A stretch of DNA of 64,000 nt from Gemmatimonadota bacterium (GTDB lineage Bacteria; Latescibacterota; UBA2968; GCA-2709665): assembly GCA_028873695.1 (NCBI GenBank), contig JAPPNU010000043.1, positions 1 through 64,000 of the forward strand, written 5' to 3'. Made by a program: the position numbers and the translations under genes. Shown here in pieces: positions 27,765-35,794 of the stretch; position 1 is the first letter of the stretch, and the number at the start of each line of letters is the position of its first letter. The notes under the pieces were generated by a model that was not told the DNA's origin, made no database searches, and was given only the letters and a program-made list of their open reading frames with translations.

Positions 27765-28213
27765 AGTTCCCCCTGAATAGCAGGCGGCACGTTCATCTTG
27801 CCATCGTGTTGAATGCCTGCTTCCACGCAGAACTCCGTCCAAACTGACACCGGATCCAAGAGATGTGCATCTATGTCGTCCAGCACATATGCTTCTTTAT
27901 CGCTGTAACGTTCTGACCACGTATGTTTGTGCTTCTCCCCAACCTGGTCACACTGTGGATTGTGATGATCCTTTCCAAGGTCGAGGCCATATATGCGGCC
28001 TTCCGTCGTCAAAATGAGCGCATAATTTAACGTCCGAGCAGCCGAGTTAAAACGTCCCTTTACAAACAACGGCCAACCACTCTCCGAAGTGACGTTTACG
28101 CGGAATTCCAATGCCGGCGAATGATCCTCGTCCTCGGTCCAGACAATGTCATCTACGATCCGCTTCGTATCGTCCTCCAGGATGGAAGCAAATTCAACAT
28201 CAGTCAAGGGCAT
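27758..28213 (-). CDS. Unknown partner of the DUF1828-type protein
   Basis: 151 residues, acidic. The best-defined segment is RIYGLDLGKDHHNPQ followed by EKHKHTWSERYSDKEAYV, which recalls the DLG-x2-H-x-NP and H-x-H pattern of DUF6978-like proteins; I am not certain of that family. No signal peptide or transmembrane segment. Overlaps the DUF1828 gene. By position it is the first gene of a two-gene unit at the edge of the defence island. Confidence 0.6.
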   Translation of the reverse strand: MPLTDVEFASILEDDTKRIVDDIVWTEDEDHSPALEFRVNVTSESGWPLFVKGRFNSAARTLNYALILTTEGRIYGLDLGKDHHNPQCDQVGEKHKHTWSERYSDKEAYVLDDIDAHLLDPVSVWTEFCVEAGIQHDGKMNVPPAIQGELW

Positions 28214-28353
28214 TTGACGTTATCCGCCTGTACAGATTGCAGCATAACCGGGGGAGGCATCTGGAGACCTGATACAGAAAATAAGGCAGGTGGTTTCTTG
28301 CTGGCCTATAAGGGTATGTCACCCTGGGCAGTTTGCTAATGAGAGTTCATAAT

Positions 28354-28557
28354 TTATCCTGTGAACCTCACAAATTTCGTCAAGTTGCTTTCGTATGTAT
28401 GGCTTGTCAAGTTCTTGACGGGGGCTTCGGGCAAGTCTTCTTCAAAACGAAGATAAAATTCGATGTCAATCCATTTAGAGAATTTCCCGGTACGTGCTAA
28501 TTCATAGCATCGTCTATGGATGTATGCTCGACGTTCCTCTTTTGTTAACCCCCGCAT
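28354..28557 (-). CDS. Small basic protein, unknown
   Basis: 67 residues rich in Arg, Lys and aromatic residues (LTKEERRAYIHRRCYELAR, FSKWIDIEFYLRFEEDLPEA). GGGGA lies about 6 nt upstream of the ATG at 28557, and the composition is protein-like. No family recognised. Single small gene between the DUF1828 pair and hsdR, all in the same orientation. Confidence 0.5.
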   Translation of the reverse strand: MRGLTKEERRAYIHRRCYELARTGKFSKWIDIEFYLRFEEDLPEAPVKNLTSHTYESNLTKFVRFTG

Positions 28558-28841
28558 TGAAGTCCCCTACGTTTTACATACTATACGCATTCTCGGAAGT
28601 TTTGGCCACTTACAACTGTTTCACGATTTCTGCGACAGCGGGAGCAAACTCAGAATCGGCTCCTTGCTCCAAGGTCGACGCGCGAGAAAAACACGGCAAT
28701 GGATCGTTGAACGAAATGCGTATCTCGGAGCGATATGTGGTCTCAACTTACGATGATCGACAGAAAATGGCTACGTCCACCATCCGTTACCTTTAACGCC
28801 CGACATCGCAATGTCGCTGCTCCATTTCAAACATGCCTGCG

Positions 28842-31778
28842 TTAGGGCGCGGCAGCCGCTTCGTAGGCGACGTTGAACACGGCGTCGGTCATCGTGCGCT
28901 TGAAGTCCTTGTCGTCCATATACCGCTTGAACAGTTCGGTGTCATCCTTCATCACTCCGGTCATCACGCGCAGCAGGGCTTTGTCGTGTTCGATCCGCGC
29001 ATTCTGGCGGTCGGAGTTCACCCGGGCGTTTCGGAACGCGGTGTCGGCGGCGACGCGTGCCGGAATGGTCTCTGTGATTAGCTGCTTAACTCGGTCTTCA
29101 TCCTCCCATTCGATATCCCCGAAATGCTCGTTGAACACGCGAAGGATGTTGGAGAGTCGATCCAATTCCAGCTCCGGTTGATGCCCTCCCCCTGAACCCG
29201 GTACCGGATCAATCTCGGCATCTTCGTCCTCCAACAGGATCCGCTGCATCGCCCGCTTCTCCACCCGATAACTGTCCAGATCGATCGCGTCCAGGATTCC
29301 CTTGGAGAGGTCCTCTTCCTCGGGCGCCGGCAACTTCGGCACCAGGAAGTTCAGGAAGATTGAACGCTTTTCCCATTCGACAACATTGTACGGAAGGACG
29401 GATGAGAGAAAGGCGTACGTACGCACAAATGCTTTGGCATTGCCCTTGAATGCGACCTGGCCGTCTTCGTCCAGGTCGTGTCGATAGACCGCGACACAAG
29501 CGTCCAGGATCGGATCGAGCCTGTCGCGTTCGACCCCATCCAGATAGAGCCGCACGAACTCGTCGATCTGCGTTTCCGAATAGACCTGGGCGTTTTCCAG
29601 TTCCGCCTGCAGGTCGTGCAGCCTGTTCGGGTCGGTCTCGTCCGCCAGGATCGTCGTCCGGTAGAAGTCCGAGAACGCGTCACGAATCGTATCGGTGTCG
29701 TTGAGAAAGTCGAAAACGAACACGTCGTGTTTCTTCGGGTGGGCCCGGTTGAGGCGTGACAGCGTCTGCACGGCCTTGATGCCGGACAGCGTCTTGTCCA
29801 CGTACATTGTGTGCAGCAGGGGCTCGTCGTAGCCGGTCTGAAACTTGTCCGCGCACACCAGGAACCGGTACGGATCCTCCTGAAACCGCCTGGCGATCTG
29901 GGAGGAAGGCAGCCCGTTCAACGACGCCTCGCTTACCCTGGCGCCGCCGAACTCGTGTTCGCCGGAGAACGCGACCAGCGCCTCGTATTGACTCTTGCGC
30001 TCCTTGAGATAGTCGCGGATGGCATGATAGTACTGAATCGCACGCTCGATGCCGTTCGTGACCACCATCGCCCGCGCCGCGCCGCCAATCTTTCCCTGCT
30101 TCAACACCTGATCGTGGAAGTGGTCGACCATGATCTCGGCCTTGAGGCGGATCGCGTGGTCGCTGCCCTCCACGAAACGCCGTAGCTTCTTCTGCGCCTT
30201 GCGAGCGTCGAATTCGGGGTCGTCTTCGACCGTCTTCGCAAGCTTGTAGTAGCTTGCCACCGGCGTGTAATGCGACAGTACGTCCAGAATGAATCCTTCC
30301 TGGATCGCCTGCTTCATGGTGTAGCTGTGGAACGCGCGATGCCTCACCGAACCGTCCGGCTGCGTCTCCGGAGCGCCGAAGATCTCGAGCGTCTTGTTCT
30401 TCGGCGTGGCAGTGAACGCGAAGTAGCTGGCGTTGGGCAGGAGCTTGCGCGACTCCATCAGGCGGTTGATCCGGTCCTCGAAGGTATCATGATCGTCCTC
30501 TTCGCCCGCCTCCGACAGCGCCTGAGCCATCGCGGCGCTGGTACGACCCCCCTGGCTCGAGTGGGCTTCGTCGATGATGATCGCGAAGCGCTTCCCCCGC
30601 TGTTCGTTGCCGATCTCGTCCAGAATGAACGGGAACTTCTGGACGGTGGAAATGATGATCTTCTTACCACTCTCGATGAAATCACGCAGATCGCCCGAGC
30701 GGTCGGCGTGTCCGACCGTCGCCGCCACCTGGGCATACTGCCTGATGGTGTCGCGGATCTGACGGTCCAGGATGACCCGGTCGGTGACAACGATGATCGA
30801 GTCGAAGACCGGAGCGTCGTCCTTCTCCAACCCGATCAACTGGTGGGCGAGCCAGGCGATGGAGTTGCTCTTGCCGCTGCCGGCGGAGTGCTGGATCAGG
30901 TAGCGCTGTCCGGCGCCACGGTCGCCTGCGTCGGCCAGCAGGCGGCGCACCGCGTCGAGTTGATGGTAGCGCGGCCAGATCTGTGTTTTTCGACTCCTTC
31001 CGCTCTCTTCGTCCTTCGACGCCACGACCTGCGCGTAATTTTCGTGAATGTTGGTAAGACTCTCCCGGGTGAGGACTTCGCGCCAAAGATAGGCGATTGA
31101 AAGACCGTCCGGATTGGGCGGGTTGCCCGCGCCGTCGTTCCAACCGCGGTTGAAGGGAAGAAACCAGGAGGCCTTTCCCTTCAGGTGCGTACAAAAACGC
31201 ACCTCGCGTTCGTCCAACGCGAAGTGCGCGATGCACCGCCCGAACTCAAACAGCTTTTCACGCGGGTTCCGATCCTTCTTGTATTGCCACACCGCGTCGT
31301 CCACCGTCTGCTTGGTGAGGCTGTTCTTCAACTCGAACGTAAACACCGGCAGCCCGTTGACGAACAGCCCGATGTCCAGCGCCCGCTGCGCCTCGTCACG
31401 GCTGTAGCGAAGCTGCCGGGTAACGGTAAAACGGTTCAGCTCGAACAATTCCTTGGCCCGCGGGTTGCCGGCCGAGGGCGTGCCGTAGAACAGATCCAGA
31501 TTCAATGCCCCGTGCTTGATCCCGTTACGCAGCACGTCGATGGTGCCGCGTTTGCTGATTTCACCCTGGAGCCGGGTCAGGAATGCAGCCAGTTGCACCA
31601 GGTCGACGCAGAACTCACGGTTATAGTCGCGGTGATTGCCGCAACTCCAGCCGACACCGCCATATCCCGCGGGTGGTTCTCCCACGGTGCCTGAAACAGG
31701 GGGGTCGCAGCCCTGGCCCGTCAGGGCTGAGCAAATCAGGCGTTCAAGCCCGCTTTCGGTGGTATCTGTAGCGATCAT
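28842..31778 (-). CDS. hsdR: Type I restriction enzyme R subunit
   Basis: 978 residues. The N-terminal nuclease domain has the PD-(D/E)XK residues in ALDIGLFVNGLPVFTFELKN (Asp135, Glu149, Lys151). The SF2 translocase follows: Walker A SAGSGKS at about 298-304, DEAH in IIIDEAHSSQGG, FTATPK, and later motifs such as KFQTGYDEPLLHTMYVDK. Length is typical. HsdR cuts DNA at a distance when joined to HsdM2S. The hsdS and hsdM genes lie at 35.8 and 42-44.5 kb in the same orientation, separated by toxin-antitoxin genes. All motifs are intact. Confidence 0.95.
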   Translation of the reverse strand: MIATDTTESGLERLICSALTGQGCDPPVSGTVGEPPAGYGGVGWSCGNHRDYNREFCVDLVQLAAFLTRLQGEISKRGTIDVLRNGIKHGALNLDLFYGTPSAGNPRAKELFELNRFTVTRQLRYSRDEAQRALDIGLFVNGLPVFTFELKNSLTKQTVDDAVWQYKKDRNPREKLFEFGRCIAHFALDEREVRFCTHLKGKASWFLPFNRGWNDGAGNPPNPDGLSIAYLWREVLTRESLTNIHENYAQVVASKDEESGRSRKTQIWPRYHQLDAVRRLLADAGDRGAGQRYLIQHSAGSGKSNSIAWLAHQLIGLEKDDAPVFDSIIVVTDRVILDRQIRDTIRQYAQVAATVGHADRSGDLRDFIESGKKIIISTVQKFPFILDEIGNEQRGKRFAIIIDEAHSSQGGRTSAAMAQALSEAGEEDDHDTFEDRINRLMESRKLLPNASYFAFTATPKNKTLEIFGAPETQPDGSVRHRAFHSYTMKQAIQEGFILDVLSHYTPVASYYKLAKTVEDDPEFDARKAQKKLRRFVEGSDHAIRLKAEIMVDHFHDQVLKQGKIGGAARAMVVTNGIERAIQYYHAIRDYLKERKSQYEALVAFSGEHEFGGARVSEASLNGLPSSQIARRFQEDPYRFLVCADKFQTGYDEPLLHTMYVDKTLSGIKAVQTLSRLNRAHPKKHDVFVFDFLNDTDTIRDAFSDFYRTTILADETDPNRLHDLQAELENAQVYSETQIDEFVRLYLDGVERDRLDPILDACVAVYRHDLDEDGQVAFKGNAKAFVRTYAFLSSVLPYNVVEWEKRSIFLNFLVPKLPAPEEEDLSKGILDAIDLDSYRVEKRAMQRILLEDEDAEIDPVPGSGGGHQPELELDRLSNILRVFNEHFGDIEWEDEDRVKQLITETIPARVAADTAFRNARVNSDRQNARIEHDKALLRVMTGVMKDDTELFKRYMDDKDFKRTMTDAVFNVAYEAAAAP

Positions 31779-31908
31779 ACAACGTCAATCCTGCCGAAGG
31801 CACCCTTCAGCATTCCGTCAATACTTGATCCCAGATATTCCCAAGCCATGCATAATCGTCACAAAAGCGAACGCCGTTAGAGGATAACTGAAACGCGTTT
31901 TGGGGCGT

Positions 31909-32250
31909 CTATGTGCCTCGCGTTTTCCTGCCCTTCCGGATCTCCTGAGCCGAAAACAGGCATCTCCCAACAGCGTCAATGTGCTCCTTCAGAGGGCGAT
32001 GTGTCAGGCGTTCATAACTGGTAACGTCAACCGAGAAAGGCAGATTGCTTTCGTTGAACAGCGTCCACATTCTGGCGATGCTGGCCTCCCTGACGTCTCC
32101 GTGAATGACGAGGTCGACGTCGGAATTCCTTCGGTGGTTTCCCGTGGCCCTGGATCCGAACAGGTCAACCTGTATTATCTCATCGGCGAAGTTGGCCAAA
32201 ACGGCACGAATCGTCTCGAGATCCTCGTCGTAAAGTCCGTGGTCAGTCAA
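31909..32250 (-). CDS. MNT-type nucleotidyltransferase (antitoxin)
   Basis: 113 residues with the minimal nucleotidyltransferase motif GSRATGNHRRNSDVD (G-S-x10-D-x-D) and a third acidic residue in FSVDVTSYE. In HEPN/MNT modules this enzyme neutralises the HEPN RNase by adding AMP to it. It overlaps the upstream HEPN gene by 8 bp. Confidence 0.9.
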   Translation of the reverse strand: MTDHGLYDEDLETIRAVLANFADEIIQVDLFGSRATGNHRRNSDVDLVIHGDVREASIARMWTLFNESNLPFSVDVTSYERLTHRPLKEHIDAVGRCLFSAQEIRKGRKTRGT

Positions 32251-32668
32251 CGTCCGCCTCCTTCTCCAAAAGAACCATGTAAAGGTCTTCCATGGCGGCC
32301 AGATATCGGCTGCGAATGCTCTCTATTACCTCTTCAAATTGCTGGAAATTGTAGGTGTGGGACATCTTGTTCCGAGCATCGAGTGCGTCCATCCACACCC
32401 TCCCGTGTTGGGTCAGGCCGGTCTCGAAGGCCTTTCTGATGACGCTCCTCGGAGTGGTCTGGTCAAAGACGACGCCCTCATGCTCCAGATTGTCCTTCAT
32501 CACGTTCCACGCAAGTTCCATCGTGTATTCGAACCTTTGGATGGTTCCTTCCTTTTCAAGTTGGCTCAGTCCCGACTCACTCATCGTCTCAATTGCCTCC
32601 CGCAGCAGCGTGAAGGCTCGCTTGTAGTTGGAGAAACGGTACTTCCAGCGTGGAGTCGATTGGCTCAT
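32243..32668 (-). CDS. HEPN-type toxin (HI0074 family)
   Basis: 141 residues from the ATG at 32668; a TTG at 32677 is the alternative. An all-helical protein of the nucleotidyltransferase substrate-binding (HI0074) family. The HEPN active-site motif R-x4-H is present in ARNKMSHTY, and QRFEYTMELAWNVMKDNL is typical. Expected to be an RNase toxin paired with the MNT protein encoded immediately downstream. The pair sits between hsdR and the VapBC-like genes. Confidence 0.88.
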   Translation of the reverse strand: MSQSTPRWKYRFSNYKRAFTLLREAIETMSESGLSQLEKEGTIQRFEYTMELAWNVMKDNLEHEGVVFDQTTPRSVIRKAFETGLTQHGRVWMDALDARNKMSHTYNFQQFEEVIESIRSRYLAAMEDLYMVLLEKEADVD

Positions 32669-32756
32669 CTTTTTCAAAACCTATTGTAAATGAGGGACTT
32701 AATGATGATTCTTCGTGTCACATCAACCTTGATGAGGCATTCGGCAGTGCCCGTGT

Positions 32757-33182
32757 TTACTGCGAAGCCTGCTGGCCCATGAACGGATTGATGACCTGGA
32801 GGCCGTCGTAGTACTGTTCCGTACTCAAGTCCTCGGTGTACACGGCATCGCAGCCCAGGGCACGGGCTGCGGCGAGAATTGCAGCGTCCCAATAGGACAG
32901 GCGAAAACGTTGACTGATGGAAATGGCATCGAGAAAAACGTCCATCGTCATGGTCTGAATCCGGAAAAGCAGAATCGGCTCCAGGAATTGCAATGCTTTA
33001 TTGCCAGAAAGACTGCCGATTCGAGTCGGCCGGGTGGCTTGGTGGTAGAACTCCTGCAGCACCTGAACGGACGCAGCGAGGTCGGGTTCCGTCAGGACTT
33101 CCGCCGCCCGCGCGCGCTTGTCGGCCTCCTCAGGGATCTCGCTAACGGCATACAGCAGAATGTTGGTATCTACGAATCGCAT
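32757..33182 (-). CDS. PIN-domain RNase toxin, VapC-like
   Basis: 141 residues with four acidic PIN positions: MRFVDTNILLY (Asp5), SVQVLQEFYH (Glu), LSYWDAAILAAA (Asp) and AVYTEDLS. Such proteins cleave specific RNAs when freed from the antitoxin. The start lies inside the upstream RHH gene (13-bp overlap), so expression is coupled. Confidence 0.92.
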   Translation of the reverse strand: MRFVDTNILLYAVSEIPEEADKRARAAEVLTEPDLAASVQVLQEFYHQATRPTRIGSLSGNKALQFLEPILLFRIQTMTMDVFLDAISISQRFRLSYWDAAILAAARALGCDAVYTEDLSTEQYYDGLQVINPFMGQQASQ

Positions 33183-33532
33183 GGCGAGGTTCCGAGTGCT
33201 TCAGAGATGCTTCGCCGCCTCTCACGTTCGGCCACAGCCTCAGCCCTTGCGGCGTCGCGGTCGTACAAGGCCTCTCTGGGCAGATTGTCGGACATCCGCA
33301 ACCCGATACCCTGTCTATCGAAGTCCGCGAGTACTTCCCGCAGCAGCCTGCACCGACGCTGATAGACGGTTTCGACAGACCCGGAGCCGGCTTCGCCATC
33401 CACATCAGGGTCCGCTGCCATACTCTTCAGGTAGTCTCGTACAAGTGCCGATACCGACGTGTCCAACTCTGCCGCACGGATGCGCGCGAGCCGATGTGTC
33501 TCTTCGTCAACGGATACGGTAATATTCCTCAT
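33170..33532 (-). CDS. RHH antitoxin, VapB-like
   Basis: 120 residues from the ATG at 33532; the longer frame to 33649 runs into a broken DUF5615 gene and is not used. The N-terminus (MRNITVSVDEETHRLARIRA) is a ribbon-helix-helix DNA-binding domain, followed by SALVRDYLKS. The C-terminal part is charged and should contact the PIN toxin. The N-terminal 45 residues are nearly identical to the orphan at 34423. Its promoter belongs to a threefold repeated cassette. Confidence 0.85.
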   Translation of the reverse strand: MRNITVSVDEETHRLARIRAAELDTSVSALVRDYLKSMAADPDVDGEAGSGSVETVYQRRCRLLREVLADFDRQGIGLRMSDNLPREALYDRDAARAEAVAERERRRSISEALGTSPCDS

Positions 33533-33544
33533 AGTCACAGCCTT

Positions 33545-33591
33545 ACAGTTTCTGTGTGGCACAATGTATGCATTTGTCGGCCGATGGGCAA
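33545..33591 (-). promoter_or_regulatory. RHH promoter/operator cassette, copy 1
   Basis: On the minus strand TTGCCC (33591-33586) and TACATT (33568-33563) are spaced by 17 bp. Downstream lies the palindrome ACAG-TTT-CTGT (33545-33555), at the transcription start and 13 bp before the ATG. Probable autoregulated promoter of the VapBC-like pair. Confidence 0.6.
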
Positions 33592-33609
33592 TACAAGCGG
33601 ACCGACGGC

Positions 33610-33745
33610 CATCCTGATCGGCGCTGTCCATCAGGTCTCCGTTGGCCAACCGGTCTCACCCGCGTTCCCTGGCCTCTTCGACGAGATGGACAAAGAGCCG
33701 GACGCGCAACTGCCTGGGTGTCCCGTTATCGAACAGGATGGGCAT
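33610..33745 (-). pseudogene. Broken DUF5615 toxin gene
   Basis: The minus strand from the ATG at 33745 reads MPILFDNGTPRQLRVRLF and on to EEARERG, then a TGA stop where the intact copy at 34827 has TGG. Homology continues in frame past the stop (LANGDLMD) and then ends in the RHH promoter cassette. The toxin is therefore inactivated by a nonsense mutation and truncated, while its DUF433 partner upstream remains intact. Confidence 0.75.
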
Positions 33746-33968
33746 GAACCACCCTGGTACGGAGCTCCTGTGCCACGTGCTCCAGCACTGCCTTCACCTC
33801 CGATTCATCCACACCTCCGAACCACTCGATGAAGTCGTGGATGGTCGCGCCCGCCGCAAGGTTCTCGAAGAGGACGTACAGCGGCAGCCGGGTCCCCTTG
33901 AACACCCATGCCCCACTCACCTTACCAGGCACGCTCTCCACTCCAGGGCACTTCGACCAGTCAATCAT
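33726..33968 (-). CDS. DUF433 antitoxin-like protein, copy 1
   Basis: 80 residues; GGAGG lies 7 nt upstream of the ATG at 33968. DUF433 proteins are small helix-turn-helix-like antitoxins paired with DUF5615 PIN-like toxins. This copy differs from copy 3 (35143) at a single residue (CPG versus CPV near residue 8). Its toxin is broken, so it is now an orphan that could still neutralise the intact toxin. Confidence 0.85.
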   Translation of the reverse strand: MIDWSKCPGVESVPGKVSGAWVFKGTRLPLYVLFENLAAGATIHDFIEWFGGVDESEVKAVLEHVAQELRTRVVHAHPVR

Positions 33969-34034
33969 GTTCTCACCTCCGCTGCAACTGTGCGCTCTTC
34001 TGCAGGTTCTTAAACGTCCGCCAGAGGTCTTTCG

Positions 34035-34283
34035 TCACACAGGATTCACATGCGAAACCCTGGCTACCCTGGCATCAAGGTCTTCAACTACAAACTCCAG
34101 AACCGCCCGCACCTGTGCTTCGTCTACCCCGCCGAACCATTCGATAAAGTCCTGGACCGTTGCGCCCTCCGCAAGGTTGCCGAAAAGGGCTGACACAGGC
34201 AAACGGGTCCCGGTGAACACCCAAGCCCCACTCACTTTGCCAGGCACGCTCTCCACCGCGGGACACTTGCTCCAGTCCGTCAT
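34035..34283 (-). CDS. DUF433 antitoxin-like protein, copy 2 (orphan)
   Basis: 82 residues from the ATG at 34283 with GGAGG 7 nt upstream. It has the same fold and start as copies 1 and 3 (VPGKVSGAWVFTGTRLPV, then QDFIEWFGGVDEAQV) but is clearly diverged. No toxin gene follows: downstream is only about 65 bp before copy 1. Confidence 0.83.
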   Translation of the reverse strand: MTDWSKCPAVESVPGKVSGAWVFTGTRLPVSALFGNLAEGATVQDFIEWFGGVDEAQVRAVLEFVVEDLDARVARVSHVNPV

Positions 34284-34422
34284 GCGGTCACCTCCTTTTC
34301 GATCGATCACTCTTCTACCGATTCTTCGGTGTCCGCCACACGCCTGCGATCAAACCGTAACCGTGTCGTCTTTCACCACAACCGAGTCCGCCGTTGGCCG
34401 TGCGCTTCTCAAAGACCACATG

Positions 34423-34611
34423 CTACGTCCTGCGACCATGTTCGACCGCCTTCTCTACGTCTACCCCGCTGGCCACTGCGCTGGCGCGGTCCGATGCAAG
34501 ACGCTTCAGGAAGTCTCGCACGAGTGCCGATACCGACGTGTCCAACTCTGCCGCAAGGATACGCGCAAGCCGATGTGTCTCTTCGTCGACGGATACGGTA
34601 ATATTCCTCAT
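34423..34611 (-). CDS. RHH antitoxin-like protein, orphan copy
   Basis: 62 residues from the ATG at 34611. The first 36 residues are almost the same as those of the VapB-like protein at 33170 (MRNITVSVDEETHRLARILA), after which the sequence diverges and ends early. It keeps the DNA-binding part and its own promoter cassette but has no toxin partner. It may be a truncated gene or a cross-acting repressor. Confidence 0.7.
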   Translation of the reverse strand: MRNITVSVDEETHRLARILAAELDTSVSALVRDFLKRLASDRASAVASGVDVEKAVEHGRRT

Positions 34612-34622
34612 AGTCACAGCCT

Positions 34623-34670
34623 CACAGTTTCTGTGTAGCACAGTATAGTCATCAACCGGCCCACGGACAA
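34623..34670 (-). promoter_or_regulatory. RHH promoter/operator cassette, copy 2
   Basis: Minus-strand TTGTCC (34670-34665), 17-bp spacer, TATACT (34647-34642), then the perfect palindrome CACAG-TTT-CTGTG (34623-34635), 11 bp before the start codon of the orphan RHH gene. Confidence 0.6.
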
Positions 34671-34826
34671 GACCTGCGGCTAGGCGGGTTACCACTTTGA
34701 CCTTGTAAATGCACCTTCGAAACCTGTCCCCTATAATCGGACCCCGGAAGCGATTGCAGCGATTGCCGACCAGGGCCGTTCGTACAGGACGCTCCAGCCC
34801 TTTCTTGCTGGTGTCGGTGATCCGCG

Positions 34827-35162
34827 CTATGTTTCGCCTATCGCACGGATGTGGACTTCCCGGACCTCGCCGGGCCGGATTTCGTCCAATGCAACGCGGA
34901 TGGCTTCCGTTCTCTGCGAGATGCGCGGCCAAGCGGTTTGCATCAAGACGACCACGGCCACCTGTCTGTCTGGCATGTTCTGTTGATATTGGATGCTTTG
35001 GTCGGTCGTGATCAAGACATCGAAGCCGAATTCTTCAGCACGGTCCAGCAAGTCTCCGTTGGCCAAACCGTCCCATCCGCGTTCCCTGGCTTCTTCGACG
35101 ACATGGCCGAAGAGCCGGACGCGCAACTGCCTGGGTGTCCCGTTATCGAACAGGATGCGCAT
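34827..35162 (-). CDS. DUF5615 PIN-like toxin
   Basis: 111 residues from the ATG at 35162, inside the 3' end of the DUF433 gene (20-bp overlap). Typical opening MRILFDNGTPRQLR with the first acidic residue at position 6. The central FGFDVLITTDQSIQYQQN and a late VLMQT strand also match the family. DUF5615 proteins are PIN-like putative RNases. This is the only intact copy in the island. Confidence 0.85.
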   Translation of the reverse strand: MRILFDNGTPRQLRVRLFGHVVEEARERGWDGLANGDLLDRAEEFGFDVLITTDQSIQYQQNMPDRQVAVVVLMQTAWPRISQRTEAIRVALDEIRPGEVREVHIRAIGET

Positions 35163-35385
35163 GAACGACCCTGGTACGGAGCTCCTGTGCCACATGCTCC
35201 AGCACGGCCTTCACTTCCGATTCATCCACTCCTCCGAACCACTCGATGAAGTCGTGGATGGTCGCGCCCGCCGCGAGGTTCTCGAAGAGGACGTACAGCG
35301 GCAGCCGGGTCCCCTTGAACACCCATGCCCCACTCACCTTTCCAGGCACGCTCTCCACCACCGGGCATTTCGACCAGTCAATCAT
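35143..35385 (-). CDS. DUF433 antitoxin, copy 3
   Basis: 80 residues, GGAGG 7 nt before the ATG at 35385. It forms the intact DUF433/DUF5615 pair with the downstream gene. The near-identity to copy 1 at both protein and DNA level shows a recent duplication of the whole module. A promoter cassette at 35714-35742 lies about 330 bp upstream and could drive the pair. Confidence 0.87.
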   Translation of the reverse strand: MIDWSKCPVVESVPGKVSGAWVFKGTRLPLYVLFENLAAGATIHDFIEWFGGVDESEVKAVLEHVAQELRTRVVHAHPVR

Positions 35386-35644
35386 ATTCTCACCTCCGCT
35401 GCAACTGTGCGCTCATCTGCAGGTTCTTCATCGTCCGTCATGTGTCTGCGATCAAACCGTAAACGTGTTGTGGTTCACCACAACTGAATCGGCCGCCGTT
35501 GGCCGTGATCACACCGGTCCAAACACGGGTTTGATTAACTACGAAAGTCGCGAAATATATGGATGTAAAAATCGTCTATAAACGCGAACCAATGGCAACC
35601 TGGTCTCCGTTGTCCGGGTCAATCCCGTACAAAATCGCCACGAG

Positions 35645-35742
35645 TGTGTCGTCTCGTCGACGGATACGGTAGTATTCCTCACAATCACAGCCTCACAGTT
35701 TCTGCGTGACACAATATAAGCAATTGCTGATCGATGGACAAC
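35645..35742 (-). pseudogene. RHH gene remnant with promoter cassette copy 3
   Basis: Minus-strand TTGTCC (35742-35737), 17-bp spacer and TATATT (35719-35714) repeat the RHH promoter; the palindrome is decayed (CACAG-TTT-CTGCG). From a GTG at 35683 the frame reads VRNTTVSVDETTH, recognisable as the RHH N-terminus, then loses similarity. The 35386-35766 gap holds only this remnant and a stretch similar to the sequence near 34310-34430. Confidence 0.65.
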
Positions 35743-35766
35743 GCCTGCGGCGGTGTGGGAAGCCCG

Positions 35767-35794
35767 GTAGGGGCGACCGGCCGGTCGCCCCTAC
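35767..35794. repeat. 28-bp palindrome, copy A
   Basis: A perfect palindrome: GTAGGGGCGACCGG followed by its reverse complement. It contains the stop codon of hsdS (TAG on the minus strand at 35793-35791). Copies B-D of its 20-bp core lie at 39894, 40956 and 44518. Confidence 0.8.

Noticed and set aside
28558..28841. Coding potential between the small basic gene and hsdR
   Set aside because: Short frames on the plus strand have no ribosome binding site or protein-like pattern; treated as non-coding.
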